DNA of 20,778 nucleotides, from assembly GCA_030849065.1 (NCBI GenBank), contig JASAON010001395.1:1-20778 (forward strand), given 5' to 3'. The stretch is from Jaenimonas drosophilae. Taxonomy: Eukaryota > Euglenozoa > Kinetoplastea > Trypanosomatida > Trypanosomatidae. Below the pieces are notes generated by a model that saw nothing but the letters and a program-made list of their open reading frames with translations, was not told the DNA's origin and did no database searches. A program made the position numbers and the translations under genes. Below are positions 1 through 7,563 of the stretch, one piece after another; positions within the stretch are counted from its first letter, which is position 1; each line of letters begins with the position of its first letter.

Positions 1-444
1 AACATGTTGGCTGCTGCTGCTGCTGCACTGTGGCATCGAGATGGAGCGCGGCGAGGCATTGTCGGGGCGATCCATCGATGGCGGCAGAGGCTCAATCTCC
101 ACTTCATCATTCACACTCATGGAGGTACGTGGCTCCGTGCGTTGTTGTTGTTGCGGATGAAGCACATGTGGGGTGTACGCCGAGAGCACACTTGGATTAC
201 GTGAGCTCATAGCAGTTGATGGATGGATGGGTCGCAGACCACGACGTTCCTCCTTTGCAGGAACCACTTCGTGCGTGGAGATGGGCAACACAGAGCTCCG
301 ACCTGAGTTGGTGTTGTTGTTGGTGTGTGCGGGGCCAACCACAATGCGGCGTGGAGCAGCATCAAGCTTCGTCGAGCCATCTTCACGCGGGCGAACCATG
401 GACGATGGAGCGGCCGCCGCCTTTGGTGGAGGCCGCGCTGCCAT
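1..444 (-). CDS. 5' part of a low-complexity, probably disordered protein (runs off left edge)
   Basis: This frame is open without a stop from 567 down to base 1. The first ATG in it is at 444-442, which gives 148 codons before the window ends, so the C-terminus is missing. The product opens MAARPPPKAAAAPSS and continues Pro/Ser/Arg-rich, with an Asn/Thr patch near residues 41-46, a Gln run (HPQQQQR) near 98 and a Ser run near the edge. No domain or membrane segment is visible in this part. A pyrimidine tract (550-564) and the first AG after it (518-517) precede the start, as for the neighbouring genes. Same-strand placement downstream of the Oxa1-like gene, the open frame and the shared repeat style support a real gene. 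Function is not recognisable. It could be the disordered head of a larger regulatory or RNA-associated protein, but that is a guess. Confidence 0.68.
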   Translation of the reverse strand, partial: MAARPPPKAAAAPSSMVRPREDGSTKLDAAPRRIVVGPAHTNNNTNSGRSSVLPISTHEVVPAKEERRGLRPIHPSTAMSSRNPSVLSAYTPHVLHPQQQQRTEPRTSMSVNDEVEIEPLPPSMDRPDNASPRSISMPQCSSSSSQHV

Positions 445-564
445 GTACGAGACCACACGCGCACGAAATGAAGATCGTGTGCGTGTGTGTTGGAGGAGGA
501 GGTGGAGATGCGTAGCCTCCCCCAGCACACCAAGCGTGAAGCAACGAGATAACAAGAAAAAAAA

Positions 565-565
565 N
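565..565. other. Undetermined base (N) next to an A homopolymer
   Basis: A single N follows eight A residues (557-564). It sits in the presumed pyrimidine tract of the left-edge gene's leader, outside the assigned coding region. This is probably a homopolymer length ambiguity in the assembly. Confidence 0.95.
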
Positions 566-760
566 GCTCACTTGTGTTTTGTGTTGATGGGTGCGCGCTA
601 TTTCACGCAACCACTATCCTCGTCTTAGGATAGCTATGCTTTGTGAAGATGAAGATGAAGATGAGGGAGATGGGATGCATGAACCTCAACGTGTAATATA
701 TGTTGCATTGCAACGCACATGTGACGATGTGGTGGCAACAAGGAAGGTCAAGACGTTATG

Positions 761-792
761 GATGATGATGATGATGATGTTGTTGTTGTTGT
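761..792. repeat. Compound (GAT)n(GTT)n microsatellite, copy 1
   Basis: On the plus strand a run of GAT triplets passes directly into a run of GTT triplets. On the sense strand this reads (CAA)n(CAT)n. The same compound unit in the same orientation recurs at 1941-1972 and 2132-2174. It lies just downstream of the Oxa1-like stop codon. Confidence 0.9.
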
Positions 793-834
793 ACCACATC
801 CATCAACATTCTGTGTGTGAGCTAGATCCTGGAG

Positions 835-1926
835 CTACTCCGCTCCTCCTCCTCCTCCTCCTCCTCCTGACCTGGATCGTTCCTCATCCTCCTTCATGCG
901 CTCACGCGTCAGCCGCCGCTCCACCGCGATCTCCCGCTTCAGCCGCAACAGCTCCGCCTCATACTCCAGCTCATCCACGCGATTTGCCAAGCCAATGCGA
1001 CGCAACATGGATTGCAAACGCACACCACATTCATATTCCATGAGACGCTTGTGCCGCCTCCACATGTACCGCCGCTCCTCCTCATTGCCACGATCCATCA
1101 TGAGCACATGCTGATGCGTATCAACGGTATTCACGTCACCATAACTGCCATGCGTGTGTGGGTAGTCGGGGACGTCGAGCAACGCACGTCCTGGCGCTGT
1201 GCTCATCACCACATTCTTCACGGCAGTGGTGGCGGCCATACCCAGCCAGACGGCGATGAGGTAGGGTGGCAACATGGTTGCGGGCAGGATGGAGCTCAAC
1301 GTGGCAGCCATGAAGGTGGCGGAGCTGAGATACACTGCACAGCTGCACCGATGCACCCAGCGATCAGCGCGATTGCTAAAACCTTTGCGACGTTGGAGGT
1401 AGGAGATCATGTTGTATGTGGTGAGTGTTGCCGCACACACCCCGGAGAGATCCATCACCGATACCGCATCGGCAGAGATGTTGAGCATGAATGGGCTCGT
1501 GAGCTCCAACATCGTGGCGGATGATGATGATGATGCCATCGTCATGTGCGCCAGCTCCTTGGCGGGTGAGCCGAGGGTGTAGAGTGAGGCTGCGGCGGCC
1601 ACCGCGTGTGGCGCGAACATGCGCGTGTTGCTCGTGCGATGCGCGCGGAAAATGGCGATGCGGTCGTCCTTGAGCTTGTGTGTGGCGGCTTGCTTTTCCC
1701 AGAAAATGGCCTTGGGATGTTGCGCCACAAACAAGTACTCTTGCCTCGCGGCGTGAATCTCTGGCAGTGCCACCGCCATGCGCGCCACACATCGATCGCC
1801 GTAGATGGAGATGAGGATGGTTGGCAGGCGAAAGACCGCACCGCCCCACATGAGCGTGTAGTAGGGTGCGCTGAGGTGGAGGAGCTGCGCGGAGCTCCAC
1901 GCGGTCCAGGCGAGGAGAGATGCCAT
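835..1926 (-). CDS. Oxa1/YidC/Cox18-like membrane insertase, divergent
   Basis: The 363-residue product has hydrophobic segments placed as in the Oxa1 superfamily. An entry helix around 22-42 contains LMWGGAVFRLPTILIS and leads into VARMAVALPEI, matching the family's WG-x-R...P signature and the following helical hairpin. Further membrane segments lie near 105-128, 156-176 and 196-240. The last reads LPPYLIAVWLGMAATTAVKN and is followed by LLDVPDYP, like the final Oxa1 helix and its IP tail. The C-terminus (about 305-352) is a charged coiled coil ending in a Gly run, comparable in position to Oxa1's ribosome-binding tail. Family members insert proteins into the mitochondrial inner membrane. 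The frame extends upstream to a TTG through a CAA/CAT repeat. I start at the first ATG, only 10 bases after a candidate splice AG (1938-1937). A remote unrelated multi-pass protein remains possible. Confidence 0.6.
   Translation of the reverse strand: MASLLAWTAWSSAQLLHLSAPYYTLMWGGAVFRLPTILISIYGDRCVARMAVALPEIHAARQEYLFVAQHPKAIFWEKQAATHKLKDDRIAIFRAHRTSNTRMFAPHAVAAAASLYTLGSPAKELAHMTMASSSSSATMLELTSPFMLNISADAVSVMDLSGVCAATLTTYNMISYLQRRKGFSNRADRWVHRCSCAVYLSSATFMAATLSSILPATMLPPYLIAVWLGMAATTAVKNVVMSTAPGRALLDVPDYPHTHGSYGDVNTVDTHQHVLMMDRGNEEERRYMWRRHKRLMEYECGVRLQSMLRRIGLANRVDELEYEAELLRLKREIAVERRLTRERMKEDEERSRSGGGGGGGGAE
843..868. repeat. (TCC)n triplet repeat encoding a C-terminal Gly run
   Basis: Plus-strand TCC/CTC triplets encode eight consecutive glycines just before the last two residues of the Oxa1-like protein. 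Such a tract is prone to length change and probably has little structural role. Confidence 0.85.
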
Positions 1927-1936
1927 GGCAGAAACA

Positions 1937-1938
1937 CT
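1937..1938 (-). promoter_or_regulatory. Candidate trans-splice acceptor of the Oxa1-like gene
   Basis: On the sense strand the repeat is followed by TTTAG, and the ATG begins 10 bases later. The upstream tract is CAA/CAT repeat with no G rather than a classical pyrimidine run. It therefore contains no earlier AG, and this AG is the first one available. It is inferred only from position. Confidence 0.4.
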
Positions 1939-1940
1939 AA

Positions 1941-1972
1941 ATGATGATGATGATGATGATGTTGTTGTTGTG
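1941..1972. repeat. Compound (GAT)n(GTT)n microsatellite, copy 2
   Basis: This is the same compound unit as at 761-792, located immediately upstream of the Oxa1-like start. It would encode Thr/Ser runs if translation began at the upstream TTG, but it lies in the presumed leader when the first ATG is used. Confidence 0.9.
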
Positions 1973-2131
1973 GCTGCACATGCACGCACACACTCAATGC
2001 CGTAGAACACTGCCAACGGTGGTGATGAGGTTGTTGCTACTTCTGCCTACATGCATGAATGAAGAAGATAAGTCAGAATCTTGATAAATATGTGTGCGCT
2101 TCACGAATGCAGAACGCAACAAGTGTACGTA

Positions 2132-2174
2132 ATGATGATGATGATGATGATGATGTTGTTGTTGTTGTTGTTGT
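2132..2174. repeat. Compound (GAT)n(GTT)n microsatellite, copy 3
   Basis: This is the longest copy of the compound unit. It is in the spacer just after the stop of the B-box-like gene, with the same order and orientation as the other two. Confidence 0.9.
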
Positions 2175-2190
2175 GGGTGGAGGAGTCGCA

Positions 2191-3384
2191 TCAAAATAGC
2201 CCACGCGATGTGCGAAGTGAGTTGGTGAGCTCATCCATGAGCTGCCGCTGTACGTCGGTGATGTTGCTGCCGCTGCTCCGGCTGGATTCACTCGTTGGCG
2301 TACGCTCCAACAACTCCACGGCAGACCTCCATGCGGGCTCGGCATGATGCACCAACGAGCGCGATGTGCTGTGGTGTGTGGCATCGTGCATGGCGAGGTC
2401 CAGCTGCCGGAGGAGCTCTTCGTGTTGCTGCTCCATGCGCCTCCACGGGCTGCTGTTGGATTCTTGTAAATTTGTTGGCGGTGGAGCAGCCAACACGTCA
2501 TCCGCACATGGCGATGCGCTCTGCGTTGGGATGGATGAGCGCTGCTCCATCATCATATCTGTACGGTGATGAAGAAGATCCTCCAGATCCATGTGGTGGT
2601 GGCGATGGCGTTGCCCACCGGCATCAATATCGCTCAGATCCATCGTATCAACGGCCTTGTTGTTGCTACTGCGGGCATCATCACCAACGGAGCTCCGCTG
2701 TTCCACGCACATCTCCACCTCATCATGAAAGAGATCCATCGCCGCATCATTGTCGCGATGCAATCGAGCCCACTCCGCCCGCAAATGCTTCTCGAGCTGC
2801 AACAACTGCTTCTTGCCCTCACCGCCATGCGCACGTTCATGTTGTGGGTGGGGTACGTGTGAAGATGTCTCGTGAGATGCCAACGTGTTGTCTTCGTGGC
2901 CCATCTTTGTGAGGTTTTGGCATCCTCTCGCCAATCGCAACAAACGCTGCGCATACTTCTGCTTTTGGTAGTGATAATTGCAATCCGCAACGGCGGTGGC
3001 GGCGTGGAGCTCTCGTTGGCGCTCCTTCACCATGCGCAAGTCTTCTTGTGCGCGGAGTAGCGCCGCCTGAGCATCCTTGTGTGCCACCATCAGCACCTCC
3101 ATGGATGTACGAAGTTGTTGCTGCATCACGGCGTGGGATTTGATGCACTGCTCCTCCATCACTTGCTGGAGCTCCTTGGCCTCGCGGAGGAGCTCTGTTG
3201 GCAGGTGTTGCAGCGCATGTGCGAGAGGGAGGCTCGCGTGGCCGACGTGTTGGCCCGCGATGAGCGAAATGGCACTGCATGGAAGCTGGCATGTTGTGCA
3301 GTAGTGCTCCACCGCATCGCCGAGGAGAACTGCTGCTGCTGCTGATGATGAATCATGCATTGGTGAGCTCGAGCAGGTCTGCAT
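2191..3384 (-). CDS. B-box-like zinc-binding/coiled-coil protein
   Basis: The 397-residue product starts at an ATG at 3384. Residues 26-50 resemble a B-box: EHYCTTC, then PCSAISLIAG, then QHVGH. Cys29, Cys32, Cys36, His46 and His49 sit at expected metal-ligand positions, while the usual fourth cysteine is Ile39. A long helical, coiled-coil stretch follows (about 60-155, Gln/Glu/Arg-rich), then a shorter one near 190-225, then a polar Ser/His-rich region. A last helical patch contains RMEQQHEELLRQLDLAMHDA. B-box plus coiled coil is the core of TRIM-like proteins, but no RING or SPRY domain is present. The product is most likely a cytoplasmic scaffold or cytoskeletal protein. The partner and exact role are unknown. 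Confidence 0.7.
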   Translation of the reverse strand: MQTCSSSPMHDSSSAAAAVLLGDAVEHYCTTCQLPCSAISLIAGQHVGHASLPLAHALQHLPTELLREAKELQQVMEEQCIKSHAVMQQQLRTSMEVLMVAHKDAQAALLRAQEDLRMVKERQRELHAATAVADCNYHYQKQKYAQRLLRLARGCQNLTKMGHEDNTLASHETSSHVPHPQHERAHGGEGKKQLLQLEKHLRAEWARLHRDNDAAMDLFHDEVEMCVEQRSSVGDDARSSNNKAVDTMDLSDIDAGGQRHRHHHMDLEDLLHHRTDMMMEQRSSIPTQSASPCADDVLAAPPPTNLQESNSSPWRRMEQQHEELLRQLDLAMHDATHHSTSRSLVHHAEPAWRSAVELLERTPTSESSRSSGSNITDVQRQLMDELTNSLRTSRGLF

Positions 3385-3406
3385 CGTCTATGAAGGTTGT
3401 GTTCTA

Positions 3407-3428
3407 TGTGTGTGTGTGTGTGTGTGTG
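3407..3428. repeat. (TG)n dinucleotide repeat
   Basis: An alternating TG run lies 23 bases beyond the start of the B-box-like gene. On the sense strand it is (CA)n within the probable leader, downstream of a pyrimidine tract at 3493-3511 and its AG at 3480-3479. Confidence 0.9.
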
Positions 3429-3512
3429 CTTCAATGAGAATGTATTCGTGATGGAGAGCGTGAGAACACGCGCACCGCCTACACATTGATGATGGAAGGA
3501 GGAAAGAAGGAG

Positions 3513-3541
3513 TGATGATGATGATGATGATGATGATGATG
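3513..3541. repeat. (TGA)n triplet repeat in spacer
   Basis: A run of TGA triplets lies in the spacer between the methyltransferase and B-box-like genes. It carries the same ATC-type triplet family seen in the coding Ser and Asp runs of this half of the window. Confidence 0.9.
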
Positions 3542-3619
3542 CAACGATGCATGTAGCACACCTCCACGATGTATTTATGTGTGCAAATAGTTTTCGTTTT
3601 AGTCGAGATTATGTTTATC

Positions 3620-4978
3620 TCACTTCTTGCTCTCCATCCGACGACCACGTCCCGCGTTGGATGATGCATCCAACACCACCTCCTCCTCCCGACCACGTCT
3701 TCTCAGAGGATGAGCATCACCCTCCAATGCTGATGATGATGATGATGGGTCCACCCAGCAAATGCGCGTGGCACGAATACGCATGTTGAGCTCACTCTCT
3801 CCTTGCTCCACCTCCGTCGTGGTGAAGTGCCAGCGGAATTTGCCACGCCTCCACGTCATCCACGCACGCAACACCAACTCACTCAGCAACCAATAATTCA
3901 TCGGCCCATCACCCGCAGATGCCAGGAACTCATTCACAAGACGTGTGGCACCACGACGAGCATCTTCCTCATCCATCACACCAGATGAGCTCACCGAATC
4001 AAAGATGCTGCGCCGTGTGTTTTCCTCCTTGAGCATCTCCGTGAAGGCCCCCTCAACCTGCTGCACGCGTTGCTCGCAAAAGTTTATGATGGTACATCCA
4101 CGTGGGTTGTCGGCGAGCATCTCCGTCAGGGTGAAGAGGAGCTGCGGCCAGTCCTTTGGATTGCCGTAGAGCGCATCGCACATTACAACCCAGTCAGCAC
4201 GAAGATGATGACGATGGCGTGCATGTGAAGATGAAGATGATGATGATGATGATGATAGTGGTGGCAACATGGCACAGGCCTCTTCGAACGCCGCGGATGG
4301 CTCGGCCAGTGTATGAGTGAGCAGTGATACAATCACAGCGATGAGCGCGTCACGCTCCACCAACTTCGTCTTGTTGTTGTTGTTGTTGTTTCGCTGACGT
4401 TGGAGGAGCTTCTTGATGTTAAGGGGGTTGGTGGTTCCCCACTTCCACGCCATCGCACCACATTGGCCAACGCCGCCGCTCTTTGTTGCGATGCGCTTCT
4501 GATTGATGCTGGCGTTGTAGCGCATCAGCGGAAGGAGCTCGAGGAGGTCGGTGATGATGGCGTGTGCTCCACCCATGGCGAGTGCGATGCCTAAACAACC
4601 AACACCGGCGCCGAGATCAATCACACGAAGCCCACGCAACTTTGTGGTACATGATGATGATGATGATGATATAGCTGCTGGTGGGATGAATACTTCATCG
4701 AGATGATTCAGTGCCACGGTGTTGCTGTTCCAGAGCACCGCGCCGAGCTGATCCTCAGCGGAGGTGAGCTCCTCCATCTCAAGTGGGCTTAGAGTAGCGG
4801 GCAGCGGCGTTGGTGCCGCTGCGCGCGAGGGCTGCGTGGATGAAGATGTTGTAGGATGATGATGATGATCCACGCCGTCCTTCATCACCTCATCCCCTTC
4901 TTCGCCATCTCCAACGGCCCAGTGAAGCGTCAGCACGCTCCCGTAGGGGCTCCCAACCTCTCGCAACACCCATTCCAT
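3620..4978 (-). CDS. METTL21-type (Methyltransf_16) protein methyltransferase
   Basis: The 452-residue product has a seven-beta-strand SAM-dependent methyltransferase core. GAVLWNSNTVALNHL (79-93) is the family's GxxLW...L entry motif. RVIDLGAGVGCLGIALAMGG (118-137) is the SAM-binding glycine motif. ITDLLELLPLMRYNASIN (142-159) carries the acidic and NxxxN positions, MAWKWG (176-181) follows, and DWVVMCDALYG (262-272) is the motif IV counterpart of the DVVY segment. Known relatives methylate lysines of chaperones and translation factors, and the substrate here is unknown. At 452 residues it is longer than the roughly 220-300 usual for the family. It carries an insert at about 182-258 with Asn and Ser runs and a C-terminal extension beyond about 390. 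The start lies 5 bases after a candidate acceptor AG with a clear pyrimidine tract. Confidence 0.82.
   Translation of the reverse strand: MEWVLREVGSPYGSVLTLHWAVGDGEEGDEVMKDGVDHHHHPTTSSSTQPSRAAAPTPLPATLSPLEMEELTSAEDQLGAVLWNSNTVALNHLDEVFIPPAAISSSSSSCTTKLRGLRVIDLGAGVGCLGIALAMGGAHAIITDLLELLPLMRYNASINQKRIATKSGGVGQCGAMAWKWGTTNPLNIKKLLQRQRNNNNNNKTKLVERDALIAVIVSLLTHTLAEPSAAFEEACAMLPPLSSSSSSSSSSHARHRHHLRADWVVMCDALYGNPKDWPQLLFTLTEMLADNPRGCTIINFCEQRVQQVEGAFTEMLKEENTRRSIFDSVSSSGVMDEEDARRGATRLVNEFLASAGDGPMNYWLLSELVLRAWMTWRRGKFRWHFTTTEVEQGESELNMRIRATRICWVDPSSSSSALEGDAHPLRRRGREEEVVLDASSNAGRGRRMESKK
4231..4257. repeat. (ATG)n triplet repeat encoding a Ser run
   Basis: Plus-strand ATG/TGA triplets are read on the minus strand as TCA serine codons, giving ten consecutive serines (242-251). 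They fall in the insert between the core motifs of the methyltransferase, where length change should be tolerated. Confidence 0.85.
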
Positions 4979-4983
4979 CTTTG

Positions 4984-5031
4984 CTAGGGTGATGGTGATG
5001 AGAAGAGATGAAGGAAGGAGTTAGAGATGAA
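4984..5031 (-). promoter_or_regulatory. Pyrimidine tract and splice acceptor of the methyltransferase gene
   Basis: Sense-strand sequence from 5031 to 4988 is almost entirely C, T and a few A. It ends in CCCTAG, with the AG at 4985-4984, leaving only five bases before the ATG. This is the clearest tract-plus-AG arrangement in the left half. A second AG directly abuts the ATG (4980-4979). Confidence 0.6.
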
Positions 5032-5060
5032 TCATCATCATCATCATCATCATCATCATG
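5031..5060. repeat. (ATC)n triplet repeat in spacer
   Basis: About nine ATC triplets lie between the end of CDC5 and the start of the methyltransferase gene, just upstream of the latter's pyrimidine tract. Confidence 0.9.
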
Positions 5061-5118
5061 TGCGTAGTGCAACACACACGTACGTCATGAGAACATTATT
5101 TTGTTGTTTTCATCATCT

Positions 5119-7287
5119 TCACACTGCACGCTTCTGCCGCTGCGCCTCACGGTAGGTATCCTGCAGCACGCGCTCGCGGTTGGTGAGCGCAACCAGCTCC
5201 TCCTGCAGAGCATCCATGCGCTGCTTCATGCAACACCGCTCCTGCTCGTGGCGATGTGCCTCCAACACCGCACGCTGATGATGGTGCGCCAATTGCATCT
5301 GCCAATACCGACGCAGATAGCCACTCACTACCCCGTCGCAGACACCATCCTTCGCCATCAGCGCACCTCGTGGATGAAAGTAGTTGAGCATGACGGCATC
5401 AGTCGGATCACTCAAGCAGATACCTGCACGATGATCCAACACATGTTGTGCCGCACGTGTTGTTTCGTCGTAGGCGGCCACACGTTGGCTGACGTCGATC
5501 TCCATCTCGCCGATTGCATCATCGGCGCCAACATGATGATGATGATGGAGCTCTTTTTGTGCGGCTGCCACATCCGCCGCGGTGAGCGGATTGGGGAGGT
5601 TCTTCATGTGCTGTGCCACCAACGCCTTGGCTGCTGCAACGTCGGAAGCCGTGGCACCCTCAACGACATCATCATCATCATCATCGCTTGCTCGACCACG
5701 TTTGCGGCTGTGCGTGGCAACGTGATGCCGCTCCACCTCAATCGCCACCGTCTTGCGAGCTTGATGAAGCGCACGCACCATCTCAGCCTCGTCCATGGCG
5801 ATGCGAATATGAATGGAGGCACCACCCGTTGATGATGATGGAGCTGCCGGCGAAGATGCGCATATCTTTGATGATGATGGTGCAGCTGGAGCACGTGGTG
5901 ATGGCGCGGAGGATGGAAGATCTGCATGAGCTGACGTGGATGTTGCGGCGTGTTGTGCTTGATGCTGCTGAATGACGGATGCCGTTGGCAATGAGCTCAG
6001 CGCTTCGATTGCCGCTGCTGCTGCGGCTGATGAAGATGATGATGCAGACGTGGGCTGTGGTGGTGGCAGCTTGCCAAGAAGCAGCTCCGCGACACCATCT
6101 TCACGTTGCTGTTGTTGTTGTTGTGCTGGCTCCACTCCCGGCAATGCGCGGAGGAGGTCGTCCACGCTGGTTGGTGCGGTGGAGGGCCCTGCGAGAGCAT
6201 CCCATGACGTGCCGCTGCCCAACGTGGTTGGCGCCGCCGCCTTCACGCGAGGTTGTGCTGAGCTGGGCGAATGTGGCCGCGCCAGTTGCTCCAACAAACC
6301 ATGATTGATGCCCGTGATGGTGCTCTCTGACGACGAGCCATGCAAACGTGCGGTGGGGGCACCACCGTGCTCCTTGCGCGCGGCATCTTCTTGTCGGGCG
6401 ATGCGTTGTTGTTGCTCGCCGAGATCCACGACGAGCTTGCGCTTCTTGCGCTCGATGCCCGCTTGTTGTTGGTCTTCAAACATATCAATCGGCGTGAAGG
6501 AGGAGGAGGGCCCCACCTCACCATCATCATCATCCTCATCCTCATCCTCATGTACTCCATCGCGTAGACGTGGTGCGCCATCTCGATCCTCCTCCATCGC
6601 CTTCGCCATCTTGTGCGCCTGACGCAGCGATTGCGTTCCCGACTCCACCGCCTCGCGATGGTTTTCAAGCTTTGCCAGAAAACTGGCCTCCTCCAACTGA
6701 CGTTGGCGCTCCTTCCGCAAACCTTTTTTCTGATCCTGATTCGCGAGACGACTCCGCGCGAGATCAATCGTCTCCTTCTCAAACGTATCCCCACCCACGG
6801 TATCTGCGCGGGCGGCTTTTTCTTCGTGCGGCTGATGCGCCGCGCGGCGTCGCGCACGCTCCGCCATAAACTCCTCCATGGTTGGTGCCCGGCCTCCATC
6901 TGCGGGCGATGCGTGGGCAACGGAGCGGCTGTACTCGAGCTCATCCTTCAGTTGGTGATAGCGCTCTTCACACAGCCACGGAGGTCTGAGATGATGTGTG
7001 TGCTTCGTCATACGTGGCAGTTGTTGGCTAATGAGGTGCCACTGATTGGGGAAGAGCGTCTGGAGCTCCACGAGCTTCTCCTCCTCCTCCATGCTCCACG
7101 CCTCCTTGATGTTTAGGCGCGGATCGAGGTACGCCTCCCACCGCTCACGACACTGCGCGGCGGTCTTGCGGGTCAATGTGGATGCGATGCGCTCCCACGC
7201 GAGCAAGCCGTACTGCGCAAAGGCCGATCGGAGAACCTCATCCTCGGCGTTGGTCCACGCCCCACCCTTGAAGTGCATCCGCGGCAT
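5119..7287 (-). CDS. CDC5: CDC5/CEF1-like Myb protein, Prp19 (NTC) spliceosomal complex subunit
   Basis: The 722-residue product opens MPRMHFKGGAWTNAEDEVLR, close to the near-invariant CDC5 start. Myb repeat R2 covers about 6-56, ending CRERWEAYLDP. R3 runs from about 57, with EAWSMEEEEKLVELQTLFPN and QWHLISQQLP. CDC5 is a core NTC protein needed for spliceosome activation. In kinetoplastids it should act mainly in spliced-leader trans-splicing, in the nucleus. After the Myb pair come a charged helical region (about 140-240), the segment ERKKRKLVVDLG typical of the middle of CDC5, an Ala/Ser/Pro/Gln-rich linker, an Asp run, and a C-terminal coiled coil (about 640-722) that in homologues contacts NTC partners. 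R3 carries about nine extra residues before its third helix. The start is fixed by the conserved N-terminus. Confidence 0.93.
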   Translation of the reverse strand: MPRMHFKGGAWTNAEDEVLRSAFAQYGLLAWERIASTLTRKTAAQCRERWEAYLDPRLNIKEAWSMEEEEKLVELQTLFPNQWHLISQQLPRMTKHTHHLRPPWLCEERYHQLKDELEYSRSVAHASPADGGRAPTMEEFMAERARRRAAHQPHEEKAARADTVGGDTFEKETIDLARSRLANQDQKKGLRKERQRQLEEASFLAKLENHREAVESGTQSLRQAHKMAKAMEEDRDGAPRLRDGVHEDEDEDDDDGEVGPSSSFTPIDMFEDQQQAGIERKKRKLVVDLGEQQQRIARQEDAARKEHGGAPTARLHGSSSESTITGINHGLLEQLARPHSPSSAQPRVKAAAPTTLGSGTSWDALAGPSTAPTSVDDLLRALPGVEPAQQQQQQREDGVAELLLGKLPPPQPTSASSSSSAAAAAAIEALSSLPTASVIQQHQAQHAATSTSAHADLPSSAPSPRAPAAPSSSKICASSPAAPSSSTGGASIHIRIAMDEAEMVRALHQARKTVAIEVERHHVATHSRKRGRASDDDDDDVVEGATASDVAAAKALVAQHMKNLPNPLTAADVAAAQKELHHHHHVGADDAIGEMEIDVSQRVAAYDETTRAAQHVLDHRAGICLSDPTDAVMLNYFHPRGALMAKDGVCDGVVSGYLRRYWQMQLAHHHQRAVLEAHRHEQERCCMKQRMDALQEELVALTNRERVLQDTYREAQRQKRAV
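5666..5685. repeat. (ATC)n triplet repeat encoding an Asp run in CDC5
   Basis: Minus-strand reading gives six consecutive GAT aspartate codons in the C-terminal half of CDC5, just after the basic patch SRKRGRAS. It is one of several D/E-rich low-complexity tracts in this protein. Confidence 0.85.
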
Positions 7288-7313
7288 GGCGGATGATGGT
7301 GTGCGTGCGTGTG

Positions 7314-7380
7314 CTACAAAAAATAAGCTTGAGGATGATGAAGAGAAGAACGAAAGAGAGAGAGAGAGAGAGAGGGAGAA
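7314..7380 (-). promoter_or_regulatory. (CT)n pyrimidine tract and splice acceptors of CDC5
   Basis: The plus strand shows a GA dinucleotide repeat (about 7352-7374). On the sense strand this is a long CT tract followed by CTTCTCTTCATCATCCTCAAG. The first AG is at 7329-7328. A second AG after a short T run is at 7315-7314. Either gives a leader of 26-40 bases before the ATG at 7287. Confidence 0.55.
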
Positions 7381-7563
7381 GTGCTTGAAGCGCCATGCGT
7401 GAGATGAAGTTATTCAGGTTGGCGCATCGCGGCCACACAACACAATCATGGAGAGGCACAACCTAGTGAAGGGAAGAGATCCATGCTCCCACGAACACGA
7501 ACACGAATACCTCCATCTTAACGTCATCATCTGTGAGAGTGAGCGGCAGCACATCACCGCCTG

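Larger units (their letters stand above)
445..834. other. Spacer between the left-edge gene and the Oxa1-like gene
   Basis: This is 390 bases without a credible gene. It holds a sense-strand pyrimidine tract interrupted by an undetermined base at 565, a candidate AG acceptor at 518-517, and a compound GAT/GTT microsatellite at 761-792. Short frames here are repeat-driven. No tRNA-like or other structured RNA was recognised. Confidence 0.6.

Noticed and set aside
1927..2016. Upstream extension of the Oxa1-like protein through Thr/Ser runs
   Set aside because: The extension begins at TTG and mostly translates a microsatellite. The first ATG is at 1926, just after a good AG.
5101..5832. A 243-codon plus-strand frame opposite CDC5
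   Set aside because: It is the antisense of a recognised gene, with repeat-derived Ile and Met runs and no domain-like pattern.
6972..7010. A GT...AG pair that might be a small intron in the CDC5 R3 region
   Set aside because: The GT-to-AG interval is 28 bases, too short for a spliceosomal intron, and removal would break the reading frame.
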